A program made the position numbers and the translations under genes. The notes below the pieces were generated by a model that ran no database searches, was not told the origin of the DNA, and saw only the letters and a program-made list of their open reading frames with translations. A DNA stretch of 40,550 nt from a virus, in IMG/VR virus record IMGVR_UViG_3300037174_000181, positions 1 through 40,550 of that record; one strand, written 5' to 3'. Below are positions 6,478 to 14,095 of the stretch, in pieces (position 1 is the stretch's first letter; each line of letters starts with the position of its first letter).

Positions 6478-6875
6478 TGTGCAAAATTATCACGCTGTCG
6501 CAGCTAAAAGCCGCGGGCGCGTGCGCCAATGCGCTGCAGCGCTTCGCCGCCGCGTTCGGGGAGAGCACACCGGTGACCCTGGCCCTCGCCGGTAAATATG
6601 CGGATAAGTTTGATTGGGAATGGGCCGCGTCATATCTTCTCCCAATGCCCACGCGGACCGAGTATGAGATAGTCGTCGCGCAGGCACGGGGTGGGTATAG
6701 TAGGGCTATTGAGGAAGCGTGGGCCGATTACGAGGAGGCCATCGACCCCGCACAGGCCGAGTATGATCGCGCCGAGTACGCCCGGGTCAAGTGCAATCGT
6801 ACCATCGCCTCTGCGCAAGCTAAGTACGATAGGGCCTGCGCGCGAGCGTGGGCTCATCTATACATACAGGTATGA
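6477..6875 (+). CDS. Array unit 13, last member (132 aa)
   Basis: TAATG start. The domain has CANAL, STPVT, LAL, GKYADKF and DWEWAASYLLPMPT. The tail carries more acidic residues than the others (GGYSRAIEEAWADYEEAIDP), then KCNRTIASAQAKYDRACARA and WAHLYIQV. The cassette-end module is degenerate here: the Shine-Dalgarno codons are lost and the stop TGA overlaps the next ATG as ATGA. This marks the right boundary of the array. Confidence 0.8.
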   Translation: MCKIITLSQLKAAGACANALQRFAAAFGESTPVTLALAGKYADKFDWEWAASYLLPMPTRTEYEIVVAQARGGYSRAIEEAWADYEEAIDPAQAEYDRAEYARVKCNRTIASAQAKYDRACARAWAHLYIQV

Positions 6876-7270
6876 TCATGCCCGACCCCTTTGATATTTT
6901 CGACCGGCTCGCCGGTGACGCGCCACGGGAGCGCACCGGCGAGCCGGCGCCGGTCATCGGCGAAGAATTATCCGTGCGTTTACAACATAACCTGTCCTTG
7001 GCGGTCCACCGCCAAGGTGAGCTTTTGAGTCGTCCGGTGTACGCCGAGGATGATATTAAAGAGCGGCGTTTGGTTGCTGAGGTAGCCAATAATGTAGCGA
7101 GGCTCGCGGCAAGTGTGAATGCAACCGCCTTGCAAGCGCGTAAGGACAATTTCCTCGCGCGCGTGCTTATAGTGTTGGCACAAGAAAAACAAAAATTGGG
7201 CTATGAGCTGGGCGAAGAGGAACTGAAACGGCTGGGAGAAGCCCATGACAGGCACATTGAGAGATCCTGA
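6872..7270 (+). CDS. Hypothetical protein between array and replication module (132 aa)
   Basis: It begins MIMPDPFDIFDRLAGDAPRE with the ATG inside the ATGA overlap with array unit 13; a second ATG lies six bases downstream. The N-terminal third is Pro/acidic. The rest is helical, with an Ala/Val/Leu segment (EVANNVARLAASVNATALQA) and a charged C-terminus. It is not related to the cassettes. The size and helical character would suit a small terminase or a DNA-binding accessory protein, but I recognise no motif. The next gene starts inside its last codons, so the two are translationally coupled. Confidence 0.7.
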   Translation: MIMPDPFDIFDRLAGDAPRERTGEPAPVIGEELSVRLQHNLSLAVHRQGELLSRPVYAEDDIKERRLVAEVANNVARLAASVNATALQARKDNFLARVLIVLAQEKQKLGYELGEEELKRLGEAHDRHIERS

Positions 7271-9692
7271 CAGTATTATGCTCCCGTTCTTCGCCGCCGT
7301 ATTGCCGGCGACAGGCATCTATTGTGCGTCGTTCAAGTCCGGGCGGGGCCGGTTTCGCAGCTCGTTTCATACGACCCGAGCTGCGCTTGCCCGCGCAATC
7401 CAAGAGGCCGATCGTGACGGCCTGGAGACCTACTACGCCGTCGCCTCCTACAAACAAGGCACGTCCCGCGAAGCTGCCAACGTCGCCTCCTTGCAGGCTT
7501 TATGGCTCGACATAGACTACGGGGACGGGCACGCGCCCGAGGTTGCCGGCTACGCGACCCGAGACGAGGCTATCGCCGCCGTGCGTGAGTTCTGCGGCAC
7601 TGCGAACCTGCCACCGCCGATGCTGGTCTTTTCGGGCGGGGGCCTGCATGTTTATTGGCCGTTGGCAGAGCCGCTCGCCGTGCAAAATTGGCTGCCCTAC
7701 GCGCTTGGCCTTAAAGCCCTCAGCGTGACCCATGAGCTACGTGCGGATCATAGGGTAACTGCCGACGCGGCGCGTATCCTGCGGCCACCGTGCACTACAA
7801 ACCGTAAAAGGCGAGGCGACCCGCGCCCTGTTGAGTTCGATCCGCGGTGGCTTCAACTCAAGCCCTATGTGCTCGCCGGCACGGCATTTGGCGCCGCGCT
7901 TCTTTCAGCCTCCCCCGATGGACATATACGACAATCTGTCGCGCCACTTGGTGTGCTCGGTTGCAAACCGGCTTATCTCAACGGCCCGCTGGCCCCGACA
8001 CTCGCCGCGAAACTCACCATGCCGGTGGACTTGGCAGATGCCGGCGCGGTCGCGGACCAATGCCGGCAACTAGGTCATATGCGCGCAACGCGCGGGCTTA
8101 TGGTCGAGCCTGCTTGGCGGGGCGCTATTGGCCTACTGGCGTTCTGCGATGACGGCCGGGCGTTGGCGCACGCCTGGAGTCAAGGCGACACACGATACTC
8201 ACGAGCTGAAACAGACGCGAAGTGGGACGGGGTCAGAAAGCAGACCGGTCCGACCACATGCGCCTATTTTCAGGGCCTCGACGATGTAACGCGCGGGCGC
8301 TGCGCAGCCTGTAGGCACAGGGGGTTGATCACAACCCCCTTGCAGGCGCCGGAGCGGGCCGGTGCACCCCTGGCACCCGGGGCAGAGGTTCCGGCTACCG
8401 GGCAAGAGCTGGACATAGCCGAGCTGAATTCGCGGCACTTTTTAATCAAAATTGGCTTTAGCGTGGTAGTTGGCGAGCTGCAACGCGACCCTCTCGGGCG
8501 CGAAGGCGCGTTTTCGTATGTCACCAAGGCGGGGTTTGAGCTGCTGTACGCACCCCGCACGACAGTCCCGGCCGGCACTTACAAGCGCGTGCCGTTAGGT
8601 CCCTATTGGCTCAGCCACCCGGAGCGGCGCCAGTACGTCGGCCTCGACATAGTGCCGGGAGGCCCGAGAGACCTCGCCGACCGACGGCTGAACCTCTGGT
8701 CAGGCTGGGGCGTCGAGCCGGCTCCCGGGAACTGGAGCCGCATGAAGAAGCATATTTCATCGATCTTGGCGAACGGCGACCCGCACGCGGCGGAGTACAT
8801 AGTCCGTTGGACCGCTTGGGTATTGCAGCATCCGGCGGAGCAGCCGGGCGTAGCTCTGACTATTCGGGGGGGCAAAGGCTCGGGTAAAGGTTTGTATTTT
8901 GATACGCTACAAAGAATGTTCGGCCGACACTCCCTCGCTGTCGCAAGCCAAGAGCATCTACTTGGCCGGTTCAACCGGCACTTGCTGGACAGTCTGTTCG
9001 TCTTTATTGACGAGGGATTCTGGGCGGGGGATAAAAAATCGGAGGGGGTGCTCAAACGGCTAATAACGGATCGGACGATGATAGTTGAAATTAAAGGTGT
9101 CGACGCGGTCGAAGCCCGGAATCGCATTGCTTTTGCAATCGCCACCAACGCCGAGTGGGTTGTTCCCGCGGGGGCCGGCGAGCGGCGCTATGCCGTGTTC
9201 GAGACCAACGATAAATATGTAAAAGGTCATAACCCGCAAGCGACGATTGATGCCTATTTTGAACCGCTCTATGCCGAGCTGGAGGGCGGTGGACGGGCGG
9301 CGATGCTGTATGATTTACTGGCGCTGCCGCTCGGCACGTGGCACCCGCGACAGGTTTACGAGACAGCGGCCTTGGCTGAACAGAAAGAGCTGTCGCTCAA
9401 CCAATTTGATGCGTGGTGGCTCGAGTGCCTCGAGGATGGTCGCCTGCCCGGTATCCACCCGGCGGGTCAGCCGTTCCGGGTGTTGCCGGTGAGTTGCGCC
9501 GAGGCTATCGGGGGCAATCGGTTCTCGGCGCGCGGCGTCACTATGCACTTGCAAAAATTGGGGTTTTGCCTCGCCCGCACCGCCGAAGCGCGCTACTGGT
9601 CCGCGCCCCCGCTTGAGCAGGCGCGCGCCGCGTGGGAGCAGAAATTTGGCGCGCGGACGTGGAGGCTGGACAATTTGGATGGATGGAGCTAA
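7245..9692 (+). CDS. Primase-helicase: AEP-type primase plus SF3-like (DUF5906 / NrS-1-like) helicase (815 aa)
   Basis: Residues about 20-230 look like an archaeo-eukaryotic primase (prim-pol) domain: LDIDYG near residue 87 gives the acidic pair, and SGGGLHVYW near 130 gives the catalytic Ser/His motif. The C-terminal half matches phage replicative helicases of the NrS-1/DUF5906 type. It has a Walker A GGKGSGKG near 541, Walker B LFVFIDEG near 584 and the conserved KGVDAVEARNRIAFAIATNA block after it. It probably lays primers and unwinds at the fork for the family A polymerase encoded downstream. The chosen ATG follows GGGAGAAGCCC; a later ATG at 7278 has a weaker site. Part of the helicase domain is duplicated just downstream. 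Confidence 0.9.
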   Translation: MTGTLRDPDSIMLPFFAAVLPATGIYCASFKSGRGRFRSSFHTTRAALARAIQEADRDGLETYYAVASYKQGTSREAANVASLQALWLDIDYGDGHAPEVAGYATRDEAIAAVREFCGTANLPPPMLVFSGGGLHVYWPLAEPLAVQNWLPYALGLKALSVTHELRADHRVTADAARILRPPCTTNRKRRGDPRPVEFDPRWLQLKPYVLAGTAFGAALLSASPDGHIRQSVAPLGVLGCKPAYLNGPLAPTLAAKLTMPVDLADAGAVADQCRQLGHMRATRGLMVEPAWRGAIGLLAFCDDGRALAHAWSQGDTRYSRAETDAKWDGVRKQTGPTTCAYFQGLDDVTRGRCAACRHRGLITTPLQAPERAGAPLAPGAEVPATGQELDIAELNSRHFLIKIGFSVVVGELQRDPLGREGAFSYVTKAGFELLYAPRTTVPAGTYKRVPLGPYWLSHPERRQYVGLDIVPGGPRDLADRRLNLWSGWGVEPAPGNWSRMKKHISSILANGDPHAAEYIVRWTAWVLQHPAEQPGVALTIRGGKGSGKGLYFDTLQRMFGRHSLAVASQEHLLGRFNRHLLDSLFVFIDEGFWAGDKKSEGVLKRLITDRTMIVEIKGVDAVEARNRIAFAIATNAEWVVPAGAGERRYAVFETNDKYVKGHNPQATIDAYFEPLYAELEGGGRAAMLYDLLALPLGTWHPRQVYETAALAEQKELSLNQFDAWWLECLEDGRLPGIHPAGQPFRVLPVSCAEAIGGNRFSARGVTMHLQKLGFCLARTAEARYWSAPPLEQARAAWEQKFGARTWRLDNLDGWS
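8623..9382 (+). repeat. Helicase-domain segment, copy A of a direct repeat
   Basis: 8623-9350 matches 9795-10522 collinearly without gaps (offset 1172). Then 9351-9362 is missing from copy B, and 9363-9382 matches 10523-10542. The copies have scattered base differences that change ten amino acids, so this is a real duplication and not an assembly echo. Confidence 0.95.
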
Positions 9693-9751
9693 AGATGGTT
9701 GACAATTTGGGGGAACGGGGCTAAAGATAATTGACAAAAAGGAAGAGAAAC
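9693..9751 (+). promoter_or_regulatory. Short intergenic spacer with two GCTAAAGATRRTTGACAA repeats
   Basis: Two imperfect copies of GCTAAAGAT-(GG/AA)-TTGACAA flank a G-rich stretch, and AAAAAGGAAGAG just before 9752 serves as ribosome binding site. Two TTGACA words are present, but I find no well-spaced -10 for either. A promoter here is only a weak possibility. Confidence 0.3.
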
Positions 9752-10570
9752 ATGGCTGATAGCTATCAACAGCGCGGTAATCCGCGATACCCCAAGCGGC
9801 GCCAGTACGTCGGCCTCGACATAATGCCGGGAGGCCCGAGAGAACTCGCCGACGGACGGCTGAACCTCTGGTCAGGCTGGGGCGTCGAGCCGGCTCCCGG
9901 GAACTGGAGCCGCATGAAGAAGCATATTTCATCGATCTTGGCGAACGGCGACCCGCACGCGGCGGAGTACATAACCCGTTGGACCGCCTGGGTTTTGCAG
10001 CATCCGGCGGAGCAGCCGGGCGTGGCTCTGACTATTCAGGGGAGCAAAGGCTCGGGTAAAGGTTTGTATTTTGATACACTGCAAAGGATGTTTGGCCGAC
10101 ACTCCCTCGCTGTCGCAAGCCGAGAGCATCTACTTGGCCGGTTCAACCGGCACTTGCTGGACAGTCTGTTCGTCTTTATTGACGAGGGATTCTGGGCGGA
10201 GGATAAAAAATCGGAGGGGGTGCTCGAACGGCTAATAACGGATCGAACGATGATAGTTGAAATTAAAGGTGTCGACGCGGTCGAAGCCCGGAATCGCATT
10301 GCTTTTGCGATCGCCACCAACGCCGAGTGGGTTGTTCCCGCGGGGGCCGGCGAGCGGCGCTATGCCGTGTTCGAGACCAACGATAAATATGTAAAAGGTC
10401 ATAACCCGCAAGCGACGATCGATGCCTATTTCGAACCGCTCTATGCCGAGCTGGAGGGCGGCGGGCGGGCGGCGATGCTGTATGATTTACTGGCGTTGCC
10501 GCTCGACACGTGGCACCCGCGAACAGCGGCCTTGGCTGAACAATTTGGATGGATAGAGAAACATGGCTGA
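9752..10570 (+). CDS. Duplicated stand-alone helicase domain, chimeric gene (272 aa)
   Basis: The first 15 residues (MADSYQQRGNPRYPK) are the start of the next gene. Then follow about 240 residues of the upstream helicase domain, then a short new end (FGWIEKHG). Walker A is GSKGSGKG and Walker B FIDEG; both are intact, as is the arginine-rich GERRYAVFE region. Ten substitutions and a four-codon deletion separate it from copy A. It has no primase domain. It could be a functional paralog that assembles with the full-length protein, or a neutral duplicate. The ATG at 9752 has a good Shine-Dalgarno; a TTG seven codons upstream is in frame but less likely. Confidence 0.8.
   Translation: MADSYQQRGNPRYPKRRQYVGLDIMPGGPRELADGRLNLWSGWGVEPAPGNWSRMKKHISSILANGDPHAAEYITRWTAWVLQHPAEQPGVALTIQGSKGSGKGLYFDTLQRMFGRHSLAVASREHLLGRFNRHLLDSLFVFIDEGFWAEDKKSEGVLERLITDRTMIVEIKGVDAVEARNRIAFAIATNAEWVVPAGAGERRYAVFETNDKYVKGHNPQATIDAYFEPLYAELEGGGRAAMLYDLLALPLDTWHPRTAALAEQFGWIEKHG
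9795..10542 (+). repeat. Helicase-domain segment, copy B of a direct repeat
   Basis: Counterpart of 8623-9382. The left junction lies inside the reading frame of the MADSYQQ gene (after CCCCAAG). The right junction rejoins at AATTTGGATGGAT, which also occurs at the end of the primase-helicase gene (about 9675-9687). That short homology probably served the recombination. Confidence 0.9.
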
Positions 10571-10865
10571 TAGCTATCAACAGCGCGGTAATCCGCGATA
10601 CCCCAAGCTGCGCGCATCAGAGCGTTGGAAACTAGGGCGCGAGTTGACACCCGATGAGAAGTACCGGCACGGTGAGGAAGTGCTCGCTGAGATTGGCCGG
10701 CTCAATCAGGCGGAAAGTAACCGCCGAGCTGGAGTCAACGTGGGCCATCGCGCCTGCCCTTGTGCCAGCGGAACATGGTTGTCGGGCGGCGAAGCGATCC
10801 TTAAGGCTGTCGGGCGGCAGAACCTTGCGGCGCTGCATAATTGGAAACCCGTAGGTTGGAGTTGA
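10563..10865 (+). CDS. Hypothetical small protein, original owner of the MADSYQQ start (100 aa)
   Basis: It overlaps the duplicated helicase gene by eight bases. It begins MADSYQQRGNPRYPKLRASE and is mostly charged and helical (GRELTPDEKYRHGEEVLAEI). The C-terminal part has a Cys-x-Cys (CPCASG). The duplicate of its first 47 bases at 9752 shows that the helicase fragment was inserted by splitting a copy of this gene. No family recognised. It is probably a replication-module accessory, judged only by position. Confidence 0.65.
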   Translation: MADSYQQRGNPRYPKLRASERWKLGRELTPDEKYRHGEEVLAEIGRLNQAESNRRAGVNVGHRACPCASGTWLSGGEAILKAVGRQNLAALHNWKPVGWS

Positions 10866-10868
10866 AAC

Positions 10869-11066
10869 GTGGACGAAAATGAAGCCTGGACCAGCTACCA
10901 CCTGCGTGTTTGGCGCGCGTGTGAGCAATTGACGCAGGCGCAAGCGGCGAAAGTGCTTGGCGTCAGTCGGCAAACGGTCATCGCGTGGGAAGCCGGTAAG
11001 TACCCTGAGGATTTACGCTCGCGGATGCAGGCGGCGTCCGATGTTCTGAAGGATACTCGAAGTTGA
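10869..11066 (+). CDS. Small helix-turn-helix (XRE/Cro-like) DNA-binding protein (65 aa)
   Basis: GTG start behind GGAG. Residues about 19-45 (LTQAQAAKVLGVSRQTVIAW) are a standard HTH_3 pattern: Gln-Ala-Ala in helix 2, the Gly turn, and Ser-Arg-Gln-Thr-Val at the start of the recognition helix. It is tiny, with no dimerisation or ligand domain. It probably represses or activates phage transcription, perhaps at the palindrome or iterons of the control region (inference). Its stop overlaps the TTG of the polymerase gene. Confidence 0.85.
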   Translation: MDENEAWTSYHLRVWRACEQLTQAQAAKVLGVSRQTVIAWEAGKYPEDLRSRMQAASDVLKDTRS

Positions 11067-12955
11067 AGCCGCCTGCTATCGGGGTACACCGGAAGGCTAT
11101 GGAGGCGGCGGTCGTGCGAGCGCTGCCAGGTTTCAAATACCAAGAGGCCGGGAATGCGATGCAACTAATCTGTCTAGATTTCGAGACATACTTCGCCGAC
11201 GACTACACGTTGCAGACGATGACTGCGGAGGCGTACATACGTGACCCGAGGTTCGAGGCTCTAGGCTGTGGCATCAAGGCCGCCGGTGGCACGCCGGGGT
11301 GGGTGCCGCAGGAATCGCTCAAACGGTGCTTCGCGTCTATCGATTGGGCGGATACTGCGGTCATCGCGCACCACGCACAGTTTGACGGGTTGGTCTTGTC
11401 ACACCACTATGGCGTCAAGCCGGCTTTTTGGTTTGATACCCTTTCTATGGCTCGGCTCATACATGGCAACAATATATCTGTCAGCTTGGCGGCTCTTGCC
11501 AAGCACTATGGCTTACCTACAAAAACTGTTCCCTACGATTTGTTCCGAGGGAAGCGGTGGCAAGATTGTAATTCTGACACGCGTGAGCAACTTGCGCGTG
11601 GTTGTGAGCACGACGTTGATCTCACATGGGAGATTTTTGGAAAACTGGTCTCTGTATTCCCCCCCGGCGAATTCCCCATAGTTGATATGACTGTGCGGAT
11701 GTTTACTGAGCCGGTGCTGGTCGGCGACGCCACGCTGTTTGCCAAGTGCCGCGACGACGCATCCCGGGCGAAGCAGGAGCAGCTCTACTCACTCGGCGTG
11801 TCGACGAAGGACTTGGGGTCCGACGCGAAGTTCACAGCGCTGCTCGAGGCTGAGGGCGTTGAGGTCGAGACGAAAGTAACGCCGAAAGGCAATGAGAAGC
11901 CCGCGATTGCCAAAACCGATCGCTTTATGTTGGAACTACTGGAGAATGATAATGAACGTGTCGCGGCCCTTGCTCAGGCTCGTCTCGACGTGCGATCAAC
12001 CATCGCCGAAACACGGGCTGGCCGACTTTATGAAATGTGCGGGCGTGGCCCCTTATGCGTTTACTTATCGTATGCTGGAGCCCACACAACCCGATGGGCC
12101 GGTGGAGATAAAGTTAACTTTCAGAACCTCCCCAGAAGCGGCGACATTCGCCGAGGGGTTGTTGCGCCTGCGGGATATTTATTTGGGCGCGTTGACCAAT
12201 CGCAAGGAGAGTGCAGACTCGTGAACTGGCTCGCTGGCCAGGATGATGTGGTCGCTCGGTTCCGGCAAGGACACGACCCCTACCTGCCGATGGCGTCGGC
12301 ATTCTACGGGCGAGAGATAACCAAGAATGACAAAGCGGAGCGCGACCTCGGCAAGGTGTTGGAATTGCAATGCGGGTTCGGCTCCGGCGCGGATAAGATA
12401 AAAAGTAGTTGTCGCGTTAGAGGCATCATTTTGACTGACGCCGAGGCCTTGCATGGGCGCAACACGTACCGGGTGACACACTCTCAGGTAACAAATTGCT
12501 GGAAGGTGGGCGATGCGATGCTTGCGCGGCTCTCCCGCAAGGAGTCTATACCGTGCGCCTGGGGGCCGTGCACGGTGCAAGACGGCAAAATCTTTCTCCC
12601 CAATGACACATGGCTTGATTTCGCTTCTTTACATTGGCACCGCGATGAAGCGACCGGCGATAATTACTGGCGCCTCGAAACTCGGCACGGCTTTGTGAAA
12701 TACTACGGCGCGAAGCTGGTCGAAAACGTAGTGCAGGCGCTCTCTCGCGTGGTTACATCTGACGCTATGTTGCGCGCGCAGGCGGCCGGTTATCGGATCG
12801 TCGGGATGACGCACGATGATATTTGGGTTCTGATACCCGAAACTACGGTAGGTGAGTGTTCACGAGCGCTTGTGGAGTGCATGACCACGCCGCCGGCCTG
12901 GGGGCCGGATCTACCGCTCGCGGCCGATTGCACGGTAGGTAAGACCTATGGCTGA
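11063..12955 (+). CDS. Family A DNA polymerase with 3'-5' exonuclease domain (630 aa)
   Basis: Exonuclease motifs: DFETYF near residue 38, AHHAQFD near 95 and CEHDVDLT. The polymerase palm has motif A as DQSQGECR near 376 (the usual form is D-x-S-x-x-E-x-R). Motif B is KVLELQCGFG near 430. Motif C is THDDIW near 583, with HDD where most family A enzymes have HDE. It is compact and complete, and would replicate the phage genome with the primase-helicase. The TTG at 11063 sits in a TTGA overlap with AAGGA nine bases before it. ATG codons at 11099 and 11159 are alternatives; the last would start directly at the exonuclease domain. Confidence 0.92.
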   Translation: MKPPAIGVHRKAMEAAVVRALPGFKYQEAGNAMQLICLDFETYFADDYTLQTMTAEAYIRDPRFEALGCGIKAAGGTPGWVPQESLKRCFASIDWADTAVIAHHAQFDGLVLSHHYGVKPAFWFDTLSMARLIHGNNISVSLAALAKHYGLPTKTVPYDLFRGKRWQDCNSDTREQLARGCEHDVDLTWEIFGKLVSVFPPGEFPIVDMTVRMFTEPVLVGDATLFAKCRDDASRAKQEQLYSLGVSTKDLGSDAKFTALLEAEGVEVETKVTPKGNEKPAIAKTDRFMLELLENDNERVAALAQARLDVRSTIAETRAGRLYEMCGRGPLCVYLSYAGAHTTRWAGGDKVNFQNLPRSGDIRRGVVAPAGYLFGRVDQSQGECRLVNWLAGQDDVVARFRQGHDPYLPMASAFYGREITKNDKAERDLGKVLELQCGFGSGADKIKSSCRVRGIILTDAEALHGRNTYRVTHSQVTNCWKVGDAMLARLSRKESIPCAWGPCTVQDGKIFLPNDTWLDFASLHWHRDEATGDNYWRLETRHGFVKYYGAKLVENVVQALSRVVTSDAMLRAQAAGYRIVGMTHDDIWVLIPETTVGECSRALVECMTTPPAWGPDLPLAADCTVGKTYG

Positions 12956-13199
12956 CGAGACCTTGTTCACCGCCGCGCGCCGCGTAGTGCGAGAGTTTAA
13001 CGTCATGATGAACCACGATGGGGGGCTCGTCAGCCGGTCCATCGAGATGGCGATCAACACGCTCGACCTGGAAACGGAGAAGGAACGTGCCAAGCAAAAA
13101 CGTAATGAAGAAGTTCAAGAAAGGAATCTTGCGCAGCGGCAGCAAACGTGGCCCCGAGGTCAAAAACCGCAAGCAGGCGATCGCGATCAAAATGTCTGA
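12948..13199 (+). CDS. Hypothetical protein, overlapped by the next gene in another frame (83 aa)
   Basis: It overlaps the polymerase end. The N-terminal half (LFTAARRVVREFNVMMNHDG, GLVSRSIEMAINTLDLE) looks like a small helical phage protein. The C-terminal half is very hydrophilic, with low complexity (KQKRNEEVQERNLAQRQQTW). From 13087 on, the same DNA encodes a recognisable protein in the +1 frame, so the second half may simply be tolerated read-through. Function unknown. Confidence 0.6.
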   Translation: MADETLFTAARRVVREFNVMMNHDGGLVSRSIEMAINTLDLETEKERAKQKRNEEVQERNLAQRQQTWPRGQKPQAGDRDQNV

Positions 13200-13233
13200 A
13201 GAACGGAAAGAGCAAAGGGGGGAGAAGCCTTGA
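13087..13233 (+). CDS. DUF6496-like small basic protein (48 aa)
   Basis: GTG start with GGAG seven bases upstream. The sequence contains KNVMKKFKKGILRSGS and then KNRKQAIAIKMSEERK. This is the pattern of the small DUF6496 family (KVMxEFKxGxLxSGS...KQAIAIALSEA), widespread in phages and bacteria with unknown function. It overlaps the preceding gene by 113 bases in a different frame, and its stop TGA overlaps the TTG of the nuclease gene. The family match is from memory of the motif, not a search. Confidence 0.75.
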   Translation: MPSKNVMKKFKKGILRSGSKRGPEVKNRKQAIAIKMSEERKEQRGEKP

Positions 13234-13874
13234 TCCCTTGGTCCTACTCCTTGCTCGCCGACTTCGCCAACTGCCCGCGCAAGGCGTATCATAAATTCTT
13301 TGCGCGGGACCTTCCGCGCGAGCCCCCGAGCGCTGCGATGGCAAAAGGGACAGCCGTGCACACCCTAATGGAAGAATTCTTCGCCCGTAGAACGACAACA
13401 ACGCCACTTCCCGAGAAATGGTACGAGTTTGCGAAGCCAATGATGGAGGTGGGGGGGCGCGCTGAAGTGAAGTTGGGGATGGACGAAGCCGGGGGTCCGG
13501 CGGAATTTTTCAAAAACCCGTGGGGGCGCGGTGTTATCGACGTGCTCATCATCCACGGCCCGGTGGCGGTCATTTTTGATTGGAAAACAGGAAAGACGCG
13601 GGAGGACCCGCGCGAGCTGCATTGTCACGCACTCTTACTCAAAGCCAACTACCCCGATGTGCAACAGATCACCGGGGCCTACATATGGTTAAAAGAAGAC
13701 CGGAAGGGAAAATCATATGACCTGTCCGATACCTCGCGGGTTTACTACGCTAACCGGGAATCTGTGCGGCAAATGGAGAGCTGCCAAGAGCGCGGACTTT
13801 GGCCTGAGACACCTAACCCGCTCTGCGGGTGGTGCCCGGTGAAGCAGTGCAAGTTTAATAGGAGCGAAAAATGA
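13230..13874 (+). CDS. Cas4/RecB-like PD-(D/E)XK nuclease (214 aa)
   Basis: It starts IPWSYSLLADFANCPRKAYH, the usual opening of PDDEXK_1-type nucleases, with the first Cys. The catalytic core is RGVIDVLII followed by VIFDWKTGK (D...DxK). Three Cys at the C-terminus (CGWCPVKQC), together with the N-terminal Cys, are placed as in the 4Fe-4S cluster of Cas4 and AddB. It is probably a 5'-3' DNA exonuclease for recombination or end processing. No ATG precedes the conserved start, so the TTG in the TTGA overlap, preceded by GGGGGGAGA, is the only reasonable start. Confidence 0.88.
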   Translation: MIPWSYSLLADFANCPRKAYHKFFARDLPREPPSAAMAKGTAVHTLMEEFFARRTTTTPLPEKWYEFAKPMMEVGGRAEVKLGMDEAGGPAEFFKNPWGRGVIDVLIIHGPVAVIFDWKTGKTREDPRELHCHALLLKANYPDVQQITGAYIWLKEDRKGKSYDLSDTSRVYYANRESVRQMESCQERGLWPETPNPLCGWCPVKQCKFNRSEK

Positions 13875-14095
13875 TCGTGCGGGTCACTGTAACCAACGGG
13901 GCGTTTTTTGACTTGGAGACGCCCGACGACTTCGATTTTGACGAGCTCGTCATGCAAGTCCGCACCGAAGGGTGGTGGAGGCTAGCCGGGCGCATCTGTG
14001 TTCCCTACGCCCACATTCAAAGCATGCTGGTCATATCCGCTGAGGTCGCGGCGAAAACCAACCCCCAACGTATGCAACATGCGGTGCTGAATTGA
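13871..14095 (+). CDS. Hypothetical protein (74 aa)
   Basis: ATG start in an ATGA overlap with the nuclease gene, preceded by GGAGCGAAAA. It begins MIVRVTVTNGAFFDLETPDD, then has an acidic FDFDELV stretch and a strand-rich middle (GWWRLAGRICVPYAHIQSML). A small alpha/beta protein is plausible. It lies between two nuclease genes and is coupled to both by overlaps. No family recognised. Confidence 0.65.
   Translation: MIVRVTVTNGAFFDLETPDDFDFDELVMQVRTEGWWRLAGRICVPYAHIQSMLVISAEVAAKTNPQRMQHAVLN

Noticed and set aside
737-6875. Diversity-generating retroelement
   Set aside because: No reverse transcriptase or template/variable repeat pair is visible, and differences are not restricted to A positions; gene conversion explains the pattern.
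9731-9751. TTG start seven codons upstream for the duplicated helicase gene
   Set aside because: The ATG at 9752 has the Shine-Dalgarno AAGGAAGAG and matches the start of the gene from which the fragment came.
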